This document shows positions 17,414 to 26,275 of a stretch of DNA of 53,972 nt, piece after piece. Each line of letters starts with the position of its first letter. Positions within the stretch are counted from its first letter, which is position 1. A program made the translations under genes and the position numbers. The DNA is taken from the NCBI GenBank assembly GCA_003169895.1, contig PNAE01000007.1, positions 1,795,447 through 1,849,418 on the forward strand. The letters are read 5' to 3'. The stretch comes from Gemmatimonadota bacterium (GTDB lineage Bacteria > Gemmatimonadota > Gemmatimonadetes > Gemmatimonadales > GWC2-71-9). Below the pieces are notes generated by a model. That model saw only the letters and a list, made by a program, of their open reading frames with translations. It ran no database searches and was not told where the DNA came from.

Positions 17414-18171
17414 GCGACGTGATGCTTGGCGAGGCCCCGGTCCTGGTGCTCGTCGCCGTGCAGGACCTGGTCAACCTCGCGTCATGCATCCGGCTGGCGA
17501 AGAATTTCGGCATCGACACCGTGCGGCTGGTTGCCCCGGAATGCGAAGTCGATTTCTATCGCATCGAAGGCGTGGCCCACAACACCGGCGACCTGCTCGA
17601 CCGGATGAGGGTGTACGATACCCTCGATCCGGCACTGGCCGATCTCAGCTGCGTTCACGCGCTGACCGGACGCGAGCGAACCGCCAAGCGGACCGTAGTG
17701 CGACCGCGCGCGGCGGCGGCCACGCTGATCGAGCGGAGCGGCTCGGGCCGGGTCGGCATCCTTGCCGGCCGGGAGGACAAGGGGCTCAGCAACGAAGAGC
17801 TCGACCGGTGCGACGCCCTGGTCACCATCAGCGCCAACCCGCGATACAACTCGCTGAACCTCGCGCAGGCGGTTGCGGTGTATTGCTACGAGACCTGGCT
17901 GGCGCGCGGCGGTGACGCGCTCCCGTTCAAGCCGCCGCGCCATATCGCCGATCCCGCGACGCACGAGCAGCTTGAATCGCTGTTCGCCAACTGGGAAGCC
18001 TCGCTGCGCGAGATCGACTTCTTCAAGACCCGGCAGCCGGACCTGATCATGCGCAGCTTCCGGGAGATCGTGTTCCGCGCGAACCCCGATGGTCGCGAGG
18101 CGGCGTTGTTGCGGGCGATCGGATTGGAGATCGGGAATTTTCTGCGGCGGAAGGGCGCCATATCCTCCTGA
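17410..18171 (+). CDS. SpoU/TrmH-family RNA methyltransferase
   Basis: 253 residues. Predicted SAM-dependent 2'-O-ribose methyltransferase of the SPOUT superfamily acting on tRNA or rRNA. Motif 1 is AVQDLVNLASCIRLAKNFG, near the N-terminus; motif 2 includes GILAGREDKGLSNEEL near residue 115; motif 3 is ISANPRYNSLNLAQAVAV near residue 138, which forms the trefoil knot. The C-terminal helical extension with REIDFFKT resembles TrmJ-type proteins (tRNA Cm/Um32). The specific site modified is not decidable. It is translationally coupled to the upstream oxidoreductase. Confidence 0.9.
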   Translation: MSDVMLGEAPVLVLVAVQDLVNLASCIRLAKNFGIDTVRLVAPECEVDFYRIEGVAHNTGDLLDRMRVYDTLDPALADLSCVHALTGRERTAKRTVVRPRAAAATLIERSGSGRVGILAGREDKGLSNEELDRCDALVTISANPRYNSLNLAQAVAVYCYETWLARGGDALPFKPPRHIADPATHEQLESLFANWEASLREIDFFKTRQPDLIMRSFREIVFRANPDGREAALLRAIGLEIGNFLRRKGAISS

Positions 18172-18175
18172 CCAG

Positions 18176-18204
18176 TTGAACGGGCCATCGGCACCCGCTA
18201 CCTT
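18176..18204 (+). promoter_or_regulatory. Candidate sigma70-type promoter of the ACIII operon
   Basis: TTGAAC (18176-18181) and TACCTT (18199-18204) are separated by exactly 17 bases, 36 bases upstream of the actA ATG. The -35 box matches the consensus well, the -10 box only partly. Confidence 0.45.
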
Positions 18205-18240
18205 TTCGCGCTCTTCCAACTCCTTGGGCGGTCACGGGAT

Positions 18241-18819
18241 ATGGGCAAGCGGCTCCTGGTCGGACTTGGTGCCCTGGTGTCAGTGTTCGCAGCGACGCTC
18301 ATCCTGTCGCACCAGAGTGGCGCCCAGCAGCCCGTCCCGGGAAAAACTCCAGCCGCCAAGTTCGATTCGTCCTCCATGCAGGGCCCTCGCCAGCCAATCT
18401 TCTTCCGCCACGACATCCACGTCGGCCAGATCCAGATGCAATGCCAGTATTGCCATTACTCCGTCGGTGTGTCCAACGAGCCGGGCATTCCGAGCATGCA
18501 GACCTGCATGGGCTGTCACTTCCTCTACGTCACCGGGCGGACGCCGGAGAACAAGGCGGAGATCAAGAAACTGGTGGCGGCGTGGAATGCGAAGAAGCCG
18601 GTCGAATGGCTGCGCATCCACGAACTCGCACGCCACGTGCATTTCCCGCACTCCCGCCACATCAAGGCGCTCGGACCGCAGGCCTGCGCGACCTGTCACG
18701 GCAACATTGCGCGTATGCCGCAGGTGTACAAGGTCAACAACGTGAACAACATGGGCTTCTGCATCACCTGCCATCTGGAACGCAAGGTTACCCGCGACTG
18801 CAGTACGTGTCACTACTGA
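18241..18819 (+). CDS. actA: Alternative complex III subunit A, pentaheme cytochrome c
   Basis: 192 residues. Part of the quinol:cytochrome c (or cupredoxin) oxidoreductase that replaces bc1. An N-terminal hydrophobic signal or anchor (LLVGLGALVSVFAATLI) is followed by five CXXCH heme motifs: CQYCH, CMGCH, CATCH, CITCH and CSTCH, plus several free histidines that can serve as distal ligands. Five hemes is the family's number. It starts the six-gene act operon; its stop lies one base before the actB ATG. It should sit on the periplasmic side and carry electrons from ActB and ActE to the acceptor. Confidence 0.96.
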   Translation: MGKRLLVGLGALVSVFAATLILSHQSGAQQPVPGKTPAAKFDSSSMQGPRQPIFFRHDIHVGQIQMQCQYCHYSVGVSNEPGIPSMQTCMGCHFLYVTGRTPENKAEIKKLVAAWNAKKPVEWLRIHELARHVHFPHSRHIKALGPQACATCHGNIARMPQVYKVNNVNNMGFCITCHLERKVTRDCSTCHY

Positions 18820-18820
18820 G

Positions 18821-21800
18821 ATGACCACTCGACTACCTGAAGACGGAGCCGCGATGGCGGGTCAGACCGAAGCGGACGGCGTCGATCGTCGACAGTTCCT
18901 CAAAGTTCTTGGCACCGTCGGTGGCGGCGCGGCGGTGCTCAGCGGGTGTTCGACCGACCGGGTCGCCAAGCTGGTCCCGTACATGGTGCAGTCGGAAGAC
19001 CAGGTGCCGGGGATTCCGACGTGGTACGCCAGCACCTGCGCCGAGTGCAGCAGCGGCTGCGGCCTGCACGTCAAGACCCGCGAAGGACGCCCGATCAAGC
19101 TCGAGGGTAATCCGGACCATCCGATCAATGCCGGCACGTTGTGCAGCCGCGGCCAGGCGGGACTGCAGGCCCTCTACAACCCGGATCGGCTGGCCGGCCC
19201 GATGGCGAAGAACGCCGCCGGCACCTGGGACGCCATCAAGTGGGACGACGCCATCGCGCGATTCGCGGCCAGGGTCGGCGCGGCGCACGGCGAGCTTGCG
19301 GTCATCAACGGGTACGGGGCATCGACCTTCTCGTCCTTGCTGACGCGGTGGACCTCGGCGCTCGGCGGGTTCATCACGAACTTCGAGCCCTTCTCGCGTG
19401 AGGCCGAGCGCTTGGCGAACCGGAAGTCATGGGGTCGCACCGACCTCCCGGTGTACGACTTTGCCGCGGCGAAGTACATCGTGTCGTTTGGTGCCGACTA
19501 CCTCGAGACCTGGGGTTCCGTCGTCGAGCACCAGCGGGGCTTCGCGGCCTCGCACGGTTTCCACGATGGGGGAATGTCCCGCGCGGTATTCGTCGGCCCG
19601 CGGCTGTCGCTCACCGCGGCGAATTCGGACGAATGGCTGAACGTGCCCCCTGGTGCCGAGGTGCTGGTTGCGCTGGCGATGGCGCAGGTCATAGCCGCCA
19701 AGCACGGCCACGCGCTCGCGGGTTCGCTGAGCCGGTATTCGCCGGGCAAGGTCGCCAGGGAAACCGGGCTGACTGCGGACCAGATCACCACGCTCGCCAC
19801 CGCGTTCGCGGCGGCGTCGCCATCGCTTGCGGTGGCCGGCGGCGTCGGCGCGCAGCATCGTGGCGCGATCGACCTGTGCCAGGCCGTCAACACGCTCAAC
19901 GAGGTCGCTGGCAACCTCGGCCGGACAGTGCAGTTCGGCTCGGCGCCCGCGGCGAGTGAAGGCTACGGCGCCATCCAGCCACTGTTCGACCGCATGGCGA
20001 AGGGCGAGTTCCAGGTCGTGCTGGTGCACGATGCCAATCCGCTGTACACGCTGCCGAGGAGCGGCAAGTTCGCCGAAGCATTCGCCAAGGTGACCTTCAA
20101 GGTGTCAACCGCGGCGATCCTCGACGAGACCGCGAAGGCCTGCGACCTGATCCTGCCCAACCTCCATGGACTCGAGCGCTGGGACGACCTCACGCCGCGC
20201 GCGGGCATCACCGGCATGATGCAGCCGGTGATCGAACCGGTGCGCGGCGGGTTGCACACCGGTGACGTCCTCCTCAAGGCGGCGAAGGCGGTTGGCGGTG
20301 CGGTTGCAGCATTCAGCGCGCCGTCGTTCGAGGCCTATCTGAAGGGCGAGTGGCAGAAGACCCTCAACGCTGCGGACTTCGACACCGCTTGGCGGGAAGC
20401 GCTGGGCAAAGGCGGCATGTTTTCCGCCGCGCCGGCAGCCGAACAGCCGAAGACGGCCGCCGGCAGTGAGGTGAGCTACACCACGCCGGTATTCGACGGC
20501 AACGGCGATTACATCTTCATGCCCTATCCGTCGATGCAGTACCACGATGGTCGCGGCGCCAACAAGCCATGGCTGCTCGAGAATCCCGATCCGATCACCA
20601 AGATCACCTGGCAATCCTGGGTCGAGATCCATCCCGATACCGCCGAGAAGCTCGACGTGCGCGAAGGCGAGATCGTCGAACTCGCGTCGCCGCACGGCAC
20701 GCTACGCGTGCCGGTGTATGTCTACGCCGGCGTGCGTCCCGACACCTTCGCCATGCCACTCGGCCTGGGGCACACCGAGTATGGCCGGTACGCCAAGGAT
20801 CGCGGCGTGAACGCGCTCGATCTACTCGGCGCCGCCGATGGCCAGGGATTCCTGCCGTATGTCGCGACCAGAGTGTCGCTCGCCCGCACGGGCGATTATC
20901 GCAAGGTCGCCCGGGTCGATGGCATGCCGCGCCAGCTCGGTCGCGGCATCATCCAGTCGATGCCGATCGCATACGCCGCGAAGGGCATGACTCCCGAGCA
21001 GTCCTACAAGGCGGCCGGCGGCAGTTTCCCCGAGTCGAACACCGAGCTCGAGCGCACTGCGCTGGAAGGGTGGCGCGAGCGGCAGCTGGAACAGACCAGG
21101 GTCGGCAACTATGCGGCCGACAACATGCCCAAGTGGGGCATGGCGGTCGATCTTTCGCGCTGCACCGGCTGCTCGGCGTGCGTCACCGCGTGCTACGCCG
21201 AGAACAACATCCCCACCGTCGGCGAGGAGCAGATCTTCCGCCGCCGCGAGATGAGCTGGATGCGGATCGAGCGCTACTGGGAAGGCGGCACCGGCGGCGA
21301 GCCGTTGCAGGCGCGGTTCTCGCCGGTGATGTGCCAACATTGTGACAACGCGCCGTGTGAACCGGTGTGCCCGGTCTACGCGGCGTATCACACGCCAGAC
21401 GGGCTCAACGGGCAGGTCTACAATCGCTGCGTCGGCACGCGCTATTGCAGCAACAACTGCCCGTTCAAGGTGCGCTATTTCAACTGGCTCAAGTTCAACG
21501 ACACGGCATGGCCGGAGCCGCTCAATCTGCAGCTCAATCCCGACGTGACCACGCGGGCCCGCGGCGTGATGGAGAAGTGCACGTTCTGCATCCAGCGCAT
21601 CCGCGGCGTGCAGAACACCGCGCGCCTGGAAGACCGCACCGTGCGCGACGGTGAAATCGTGACTGCCTGCGCCCAGGCCTGCCCGTCGGGGGCGATCAAG
21701 TTCGGGAACGTGAAGGATCCCGCCGCCGAAGTCGTCCAGTGGAAGCGGGACCAGCGCGGCTATACCATGCTCGAGGAAGCCAACGTCAGGCCGTCGGTGA

Positions 21801-21862
21801 CCTACCTCGCCAAGGTGCTCCACGTCGAGCCCGCGGCGTTCCACGGCTCGGAGGAGCGCTGA
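18821..21862 (+). CDS. actB: Alternative complex III subunit B, molybdopterin-oxidoreductase-like fused to iron-sulfur domain
   Basis: 1013 residues. A twin-arginine signal (DRRQFLKVLG) is followed by LSGC, a possible lipobox, so a Tat-exported lipoprotein is likely. Residues about 60-740 resemble molybdopterin oxidoreductases; a CX2CX3CX27C motif (CAECSSGC to TLCSRG) is kept near the start. Residues about 765-990 are a ferredoxin-like domain with cysteine groups CTGCSACVTAC, CQHCDNAPCEPVC, CVGTRYCSNNC, CTFCIQRI and CAQACPSGA, enough for four clusters. It wires quinol electrons to the hemes. An alternative start at 18854 (MAGQTEADG) has GGAG 7 bases upstream and may be the real one. One base separates it from actC. 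Confidence 0.95.
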   Translation: MTTRLPEDGAAMAGQTEADGVDRRQFLKVLGTVGGGAAVLSGCSTDRVAKLVPYMVQSEDQVPGIPTWYASTCAECSSGCGLHVKTREGRPIKLEGNPDHPINAGTLCSRGQAGLQALYNPDRLAGPMAKNAAGTWDAIKWDDAIARFAARVGAAHGELAVINGYGASTFSSLLTRWTSALGGFITNFEPFSREAERLANRKSWGRTDLPVYDFAAAKYIVSFGADYLETWGSVVEHQRGFAASHGFHDGGMSRAVFVGPRLSLTAANSDEWLNVPPGAEVLVALAMAQVIAAKHGHALAGSLSRYSPGKVARETGLTADQITTLATAFAAASPSLAVAGGVGAQHRGAIDLCQAVNTLNEVAGNLGRTVQFGSAPAASEGYGAIQPLFDRMAKGEFQVVLVHDANPLYTLPRSGKFAEAFAKVTFKVSTAAILDETAKACDLILPNLHGLERWDDLTPRAGITGMMQPVIEPVRGGLHTGDVLLKAAKAVGGAVAAFSAPSFEAYLKGEWQKTLNAADFDTAWREALGKGGMFSAAPAAEQPKTAAGSEVSYTTPVFDGNGDYIFMPYPSMQYHDGRGANKPWLLENPDPITKITWQSWVEIHPDTAEKLDVREGEIVELASPHGTLRVPVYVYAGVRPDTFAMPLGLGHTEYGRYAKDRGVNALDLLGAADGQGFLPYVATRVSLARTGDYRKVARVDGMPRQLGRGIIQSMPIAYAAKGMTPEQSYKAAGGSFPESNTELERTALEGWRERQLEQTRVGNYAADNMPKWGMAVDLSRCTGCSACVTACYAENNIPTVGEEQIFRRREMSWMRIERYWEGGTGGEPLQARFSPVMCQHCDNAPCEPVCPVYAAYHTPDGLNGQVYNRCVGTRYCSNNCPFKVRYFNWLKFNDTAWPEPLNLQLNPDVTTRARGVMEKCTFCIQRIRGVQNTARLEDRTVRDGEIVTACAQACPSGAIKFGNVKDPAAEVVQWKRDQRGYTMLEEANVRPSVTYLAKVLHVEPAAFHGSEER

Positions 21863-21863
21863 C

Positions 21864-23222
21864 ATGGCCGTGATCGCTCACGATCCCAGCATGCCGACGC
21901 AGACGCACGCCGAAGTCACCCGTGACGTCGTGCGCACCATCACCGACAAGCCCACGCGCGGGTACTACATCCTCGCCGGCACGATGGCGATGCTCACGTT
22001 GCTGCTGTTCATCACCTTCGGCGCGCTGCTGAAATACGGGCTGGGGCTCGCCGGCTACGCGCCGCCGATCATGTGGGCGGTGTACATCACGACGTTCGTG
22101 TTCTGGATCGGTATCGGTCACGCCGGCACGCTGATCTCGGCGATTCTGTACCTGTTCCGCTCGCGCTGGCGCACGGCGGTGTACCGCTCCACCGAAGCGA
22201 TGACGGTCTTTGCCGTGATGACGGCGGCGCTGTTCCCGATTATCCACATTGGGCGCCAGTGGCTGTTCTACTGGCTGATCCCGTATCCGAATCAGCGGTA
22301 CCTGTGGCCAAACTTCAAGTCGCCGCTGATGTGGGACGTGTTTGCGATCTCGACGTACCTGACGGTGTCGTCGACGTTCCTGGTGATCGGGCTGGTGCCG
22401 GACATCGCGGCGGTCCGCGATCACGTCAGTGGCTGGAAGAAGAAGCTGTACTCGGCCCTCGCCCTGGGCTGGACCGGAGCCGATTCGCAGTGGCGGCATT
22501 ACACCCGGGCCTACCTCTACCTGGCCGCGCTGGCCACGCCCCTGGTGCTCTCGGTGCACTCGGTCGTGTCATGGGACTTCGCCATGTCGATCATCCCGGG
22601 CTGGCACGGGACGATCTTCGCGCCGTACTTCGTGGCCGGTGCGATCTATTCCGGCATCGGCATGGTGCTCACGCTGATCATCCCGCTTCGCAAGGTGCTG
22701 GGCCTCGAGCACATGATCACGGCGTACCACTTCGATAATCTCGCCAAGCTGACGCTGTTCACCGGGTCGATCCTCTTCTACGCGTACGGGATGGAATACT
22801 TCATCGCGTGGTACTCGGGCAACCCGTTCGAGCAGACCACGTTCTGGCGCCGAGCGTTCGGGCCCAACTGGTGGGCGGGCTGGACGATGATCATCTGCAA
22901 CGCGTTCGTGTCGCAGCTGCTGTGGTTCAAGAAGATCCGGGTCAACATCCCGGCATTGTTCGTGATCTCGATCTTTATCAACATCGGAATGTGGTTCGAA
23001 CGCTGGGTGATCATCGCGATGTCGCTGACCAACGACTACATCCCCTACGCGTGGGGCCAGATCAACCCGACCTGGGCTGACTGGTGCATCCTGGCTGGCT
23101 CCTTCGGCTGGTTCGGGCTCTGGTTCACGCTGTTCTACAAGAACTTCCCGATCGTGGCGATCCAGGAGATCAAGGAAATGATCCCGATGGGCCGGCGAAA
23201 GTCACCGGCGGAGGCGCACTGA
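21864..23222 (+). CDS. actC: Alternative complex III subunit C, NrfD/PsrC-like membrane protein
   Basis: 452 residues with about ten hydrophobic helices, for example TMAMLTLLLFITFGALL, VYITTFVFWIGIGHAGTL and VFAVMTAALFPIIHIGRQ. Polysulfide reductase NrfD family; it forms the quinol site in the inner membrane and is the proposed proton-translocating part of ACIII. Charged and aromatic residues inside helices (GHAG, HIGRQWLFYW) are usual for the family. Its TGA shares one base with the actD ATG (TGATG), so translation is coupled. Confidence 0.95.
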   Translation: MAVIAHDPSMPTQTHAEVTRDVVRTITDKPTRGYYILAGTMAMLTLLLFITFGALLKYGLGLAGYAPPIMWAVYITTFVFWIGIGHAGTLISAILYLFRSRWRTAVYRSTEAMTVFAVMTAALFPIIHIGRQWLFYWLIPYPNQRYLWPNFKSPLMWDVFAISTYLTVSSTFLVIGLVPDIAAVRDHVSGWKKKLYSALALGWTGADSQWRHYTRAYLYLAALATPLVLSVHSVVSWDFAMSIIPGWHGTIFAPYFVAGAIYSGIGMVLTLIIPLRKVLGLEHMITAYHFDNLAKLTLFTGSILFYAYGMEYFIAWYSGNPFEQTTFWRRAFGPNWWAGWTMIICNAFVSQLLWFKKIRVNIPALFVISIFINIGMWFERWVIIAMSLTNDYIPYAWGQINPTWADWCILAGSFGWFGLWFTLFYKNFPIVAIQEIKEMIPMGRRKSPAEAH

Positions 23223-23731
23223 TGGCCACCACCGTGCCGGGCGTGCTGGCGTCGTTCGACCAAGTCGACGGCGCCGCCGACGCGATCCGCGAGCTCAAGG
23301 CCTCCGGGTACCAGGATCTCACCGTCTATTCCGCGGCGCCGAATCACGAGCTGGAACAGGCGATCGGCGATCCGGTCTCGCCGGTCCGGATGTTCACGCT
23401 GGTCGGCGGCCTCACCGGGGTCGCCGCCGGATTCGGGATGACGATCTGGATGTCCCGCGACTGGCCGTTGATCGTGGGCAGCAAGCCGGTTGCGGCGATT
23501 CCGGCCTACGTGGTCTTCGGCTTCGAGCTGATGGTGCTGGTGGGGTCACTGGCGACGGCGGCCGGGATCGTCATCCTGTCGCTGCGCAAATCGCTCAAGG
23601 GCCGGGCGTACAGTCCGCGGTACAGCGACGACCGGATCGGCATCTTCGTCCCGTGCAGTGCGGCGCAGGCATCCGCGGTGGAGCGGGTCATGACGCAGCA
23701 CGGTTCGGTGGAGGTGAGTCGCGATGCGTAG
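23222..23731 (+). CDS. actD: Alternative complex III subunit D (DUF3341)
   Basis: 169 residues. N-terminal soluble domain (GVLASFDQVDGAADAIREL) of the DUF3341 type followed by two hydrophobic helices (FTLVGGLTGVAAGFGMTIW and VVFGFELMVLVGSLATAAG) and a cytoplasmic tail ending with a second small domain (IGIFVPC). ActD stabilises the membrane part of ACIII; no cofactor is bound. ATG at 23222 is set by the TGATG overlap with actC. It overlaps actE by 8 bp. Confidence 0.93.
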   Translation: MATTVPGVLASFDQVDGAADAIRELKASGYQDLTVYSAAPNHELEQAIGDPVSPVRMFTLVGGLTGVAAGFGMTIWMSRDWPLIVGSKPVAAIPAYVVFGFELMVLVGSLATAAGIVILSLRKSLKGRAYSPRYSDDRIGIFVPCSAAQASAVERVMTQHGSVEVSRDA

Positions 23732-24326
23732 GGCACTCCTCGCGGCGGTGCTGCTTGGGCTGTGCGGCTGCAATTACTGGTACAACACGGTGCCGTCGCC
23801 CGACGACCTGATGCACAACATCCCGTGGTTCGATCACATGATCCTCTCGAAGGCGGTGCATCCGTATTCGCGCGCCGACGTGCCGCGGTACACGCCCGCC
23901 GGCGCGGTGCCGGTGGGTGGCGGCGAAGCCGACTGGCGGCTGGGTGACCCGCACAGCCTGACTTATGGCTTCGATACCCTCGTGGCGCAACGGCTCGTGC
24001 GGCCGAACATCACCCGGCGGCCGGACTCGCGCAGCGGCGAGAACGTGTTCAACACCTACTGCGCCGTGTGCCACGGGTTCCAGGGTGCCGGCGACGGTCC
24101 GGTGCGGGAAATCCTGCCGCTGTCGCTGCTCACGGCGCAAGCGCGCGCCTACAACGATGGGTACCTCTACAGCATGATCCGTTACGGCCGTGGCCGCATG
24201 CCGCAATACGGTGACAAGATTGTCCGTCCGGACGAACGCTGGGCGGTGGTGGACTACGTGCGGTCGCTGCAAGCCAGGGCACCGGCGCCCGCAGCCCCCG
24301 CGACGCCGGCCAAGGGGGCGCACTGA
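23724..24326 (+). CDS. actE: Alternative complex III subunit E, monoheme cytochrome c lipoprotein
   Basis: 200 residues. A short signal ends in a lipobox (LLGLCGC), so it is a lipoprotein, as described for ActE. A single heme motif CAVCHGFQGAGDG lies near residue 113, and a likely axial methionine in GRGRMPQYGD near 157; this is a class I cytochrome c domain. The tail is Ala/Pro-rich (PAPAAPATPAKG). The gene overlaps actD by 8 bp, and its TGA shares a base with the actF ATG. It likely mediates electron exit to a soluble cytochrome or cupredoxin. Confidence 0.94.
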   Translation: MRRALLAAVLLGLCGCNYWYNTVPSPDDLMHNIPWFDHMILSKAVHPYSRADVPRYTPAGAVPVGGGEADWRLGDPHSLTYGFDTLVAQRLVRPNITRRPDSRSGENVFNTYCAVCHGFQGAGDGPVREILPLSLLTAQARAYNDGYLYSMIRYGRGRMPQYGDKIVRPDERWAVVDYVRSLQARAPAPAAPATPAKGAH

Positions 24327-25597
24327 TGGCGTTCGACGCTACCGCCGTCCAGGAGCGGCTGGCCGAAAAAAGCGTCACCGCGAATTACAGTACGTTCTTC
24401 GTCGGCGGGGTGGTGCTCGCCGTGGCAGGCGCGGGCCTCTTCGGCTTGTCGCTCGTCGGTACCGGCAGTCACCGGGCGTGGCACGCCTTTCACGTCAACT
24501 GGGTGTTCTGGACCGGCGTGACGTGCGGATCGCTCGCCATCACGTCGGTGCACAAGATCGTCGGCGCCAAGTGGTCGGGCGTGATCCTCCGGCTGTCGCA
24601 GGCGACAGCATTTTTCATCCCGGTGTCGATCGTCGGGCTGATTCTCATCCTGACCGCGGGCTACCATGATATCTACGGCAACATGGTCGCGGCGCTCGCC
24701 GGCGTCTCGGCCGGGAAGGCGCGCTGGCTGTCGCATTCGTGGATGGCCATCCGGATGGTCGGCGGCCTGGGACTGCTGTACGTGATCGGCATCCAGATGA
24801 TCCGGAGCGATCTGCTTCCGGACCTCGCGCTCGTCCGGACCAAGGTGTCGGGTGCGCGGCGCGCGCGATACGACCGGATGCTCACCGGGTACGACGAAGC
24901 AGCGAATCACCGCCGGCTCTACCGGACCGCGGCGATCTTTGCGCCGCTTTATGCCTTCGTGATGACGATCGTCGCGTTCGACGGCATCATGGCGCTGCAG
25001 CCGCACTGGTTCTCCAACCTGCTCGGCGGGTGGTACTTCATGGGCGCGTGGCTCGCGGCTTTGATGTTACAGGCGCTGATGATGCTCTACGCCCGCAAGG
25101 CGGCAAACCTCGAGGAATTCATCTCGCCCAAGCAGCGCCATGACCTCGGGAAACTCTGCTTCGGCTTCACGGTGTTCTGGACGTACCTCATGTGGGCCCA
25201 GTTCCTGGTGATCTGGTACGGCAACATGCCGGAAGAGACCGGGTTCGTATTCGCGCGCCTGTGGGGGCCGTGGCGACCGATCGGCGCGGCGGTCGGCACG
25301 GCGGTGTTCCTGATTCCGTTCTCCGGCCTGCTGGGCGTCGCGCCCAAGAAGGCGCCGATCACCCTGGGCGTTCTGGCCGCGATTTCGTTCGCCGGACTCT
25401 GGCTAGAGCGGTACCTTCTAGTGACGCCGTCGGTGACACTCGAGGCGGGACCGGTGTTCGGGCTGCCCGAGCTTGGGCCGATGCTGCTGTTCGTGGGATT
25501 GTTCCTCACCTGCTACGCCGTGTTTTCGCGGGTGTTCCCCATGGTGTCGCCGCGGCTGGCGATGATCGCGCTCGAGCGGGAAGCCGCGCACCACTGA
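24326..25597 (+). CDS. actF: Alternative complex III subunit F, quinol-oxidoreductase membrane subunit
   Basis: 423 residues with about ten hydrophobic helices (such as FFVGGVVLAVAGAGLFGLSL, FFIPVSIVGLILILTAG, IGAAVGTAVFLIPFSGLLG). ActF is the second NrfD-like integral subunit of ACIII. HVNWVFWTGVTCG, THK-like charged residues in helix ends and FTVFWTYLMWAQFLVIWYGN are family features. It ends the conserved act block; 21 bases later a small coupled ORF begins. No oxidase genes follow, unlike many ACIII loci. Confidence 0.94.
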   Translation: MAFDATAVQERLAEKSVTANYSTFFVGGVVLAVAGAGLFGLSLVGTGSHRAWHAFHVNWVFWTGVTCGSLAITSVHKIVGAKWSGVILRLSQATAFFIPVSIVGLILILTAGYHDIYGNMVAALAGVSAGKARWLSHSWMAIRMVGGLGLLYVIGIQMIRSDLLPDLALVRTKVSGARRARYDRMLTGYDEAANHRRLYRTAAIFAPLYAFVMTIVAFDGIMALQPHWFSNLLGGWYFMGAWLAALMLQALMMLYARKAANLEEFISPKQRHDLGKLCFGFTVFWTYLMWAQFLVIWYGNMPEETGFVFARLWGPWRPIGAAVGTAVFLIPFSGLLGVAPKKAPITLGVLAAISFAGLWLERYLLVTPSVTLEAGPVFGLPELGPMLLFVGLFLTCYAVFSRVFPMVSPRLAMIALEREAAHH

Positions 25598-25618
25598 TCC
25601 CGATTGGCGGGAGCCACC

Positions 25619-25714
25619 ATGTTGCGCACCGTCGTCACGCGAACGATTGCGGCGCCAATCGCGCCGGATCTGGACGCGATCACGGCCGGGTATGAGGCTG
25701 GTCAGCAGGCGTGA
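25619..25714 (+). CDS. Small ORF (31 residues) coupled to the membrane protein gene downstream of actF
   Basis: ATG at 25619 has GGGAG 5 bases upstream; the protein (starts MLRTVVTRTI, ends YEAGQQA) is 31 residues, amphipathic rather than membrane-spanning. Its TGA overlaps the GTG start of the next gene as GTGA. The good ribosome site and overlap suggest it is translated, either as a real small subunit or as a leader that couples translation of the next gene. I do not recognise a family. It may be an artefact of chance overlap. Confidence 0.5.
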   Translation: MLRTVVTRTIAAPIAPDLDAITAGYEAGQQA

Positions 25715-26184
25715 AAGCTCGCGCTCCCTCGTTCGAGCGGATCCGTGCCGGCGTCCTGGTCGGCGTCGCGGCGCTGGTCGTGATCGTGCTGGTGATGGGT
25801 CGCTTCACGGGCGGCCCCGGCGGTCCGCCGCGACGGCCGCCGGTGACAATTCGGGTCGGGGATGACACGGCGATCGCCATCCTGGCGGCCCAGTTTCATC
25901 AGTACCCGTTCTGGCTTCCGGCCCGGGTATGCACGCTGGGGGGTCACATCGAGGGTGCGGCCGGTCCAGACCGGGGGTTCGAAGCCGGGGTGCTCACTGA
26001 TGGCGAGTTCAGGGCGTGGTCCGCGTCCCCTCAAGCGCCACGGCTGCAATCCGGCCGGGTCGCGGCGTGGGCCCCCAGCATCACGCTGGTCGGCCCGGGC
26101 AGGTACCACCTCGTCGTCAGCAACTTTTTCTCGCCCAGGTCCGTCAGAGTCGTGACGGTCAAGGCAAGTGTCGTTTGTCCGTAG
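25711..26184 (+). CDS. Single-span membrane-anchored protein of unknown function
   Basis: 157 residues, GTG start overlapping the stop of the 31-codon ORF by 4 bp. Residues 1-13 are basic (KARAPSFERIR), then one hydrophobic segment VLVGVAALVVIVLVMG, then a Gly/Pro linker (GGPGGPPRRPP) and a beta-rich domain ending in SVVCP with a second cysteine at VCTLGG, so a disulfide is possible. The topology suggests a periplasmic domain. Position after actF suggests an accessory role for ACIII, but no family is recognised and it could be unrelated. Confidence 0.7.
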   Translation: MKARAPSFERIRAGVLVGVAALVVIVLVMGRFTGGPGGPPRRPPVTIRVGDDTAIAILAAQFHQYPFWLPARVCTLGGHIEGAAGPDRGFEAGVLTDGEFRAWSASPQAPRLQSGRVAAWAPSITLVGPGRYHLVVSNFFSPRSVRVVTVKASVVCP

Positions 26185-26275
26185 ATCACCAGGCGCCCGG
26201 GGTGCCGCACGGCTTCCCAAGCTAGTTTGCCGTTCGTGGTATCGTAGCAACCGCATTGGGGTGGAGAGGGGTCGC

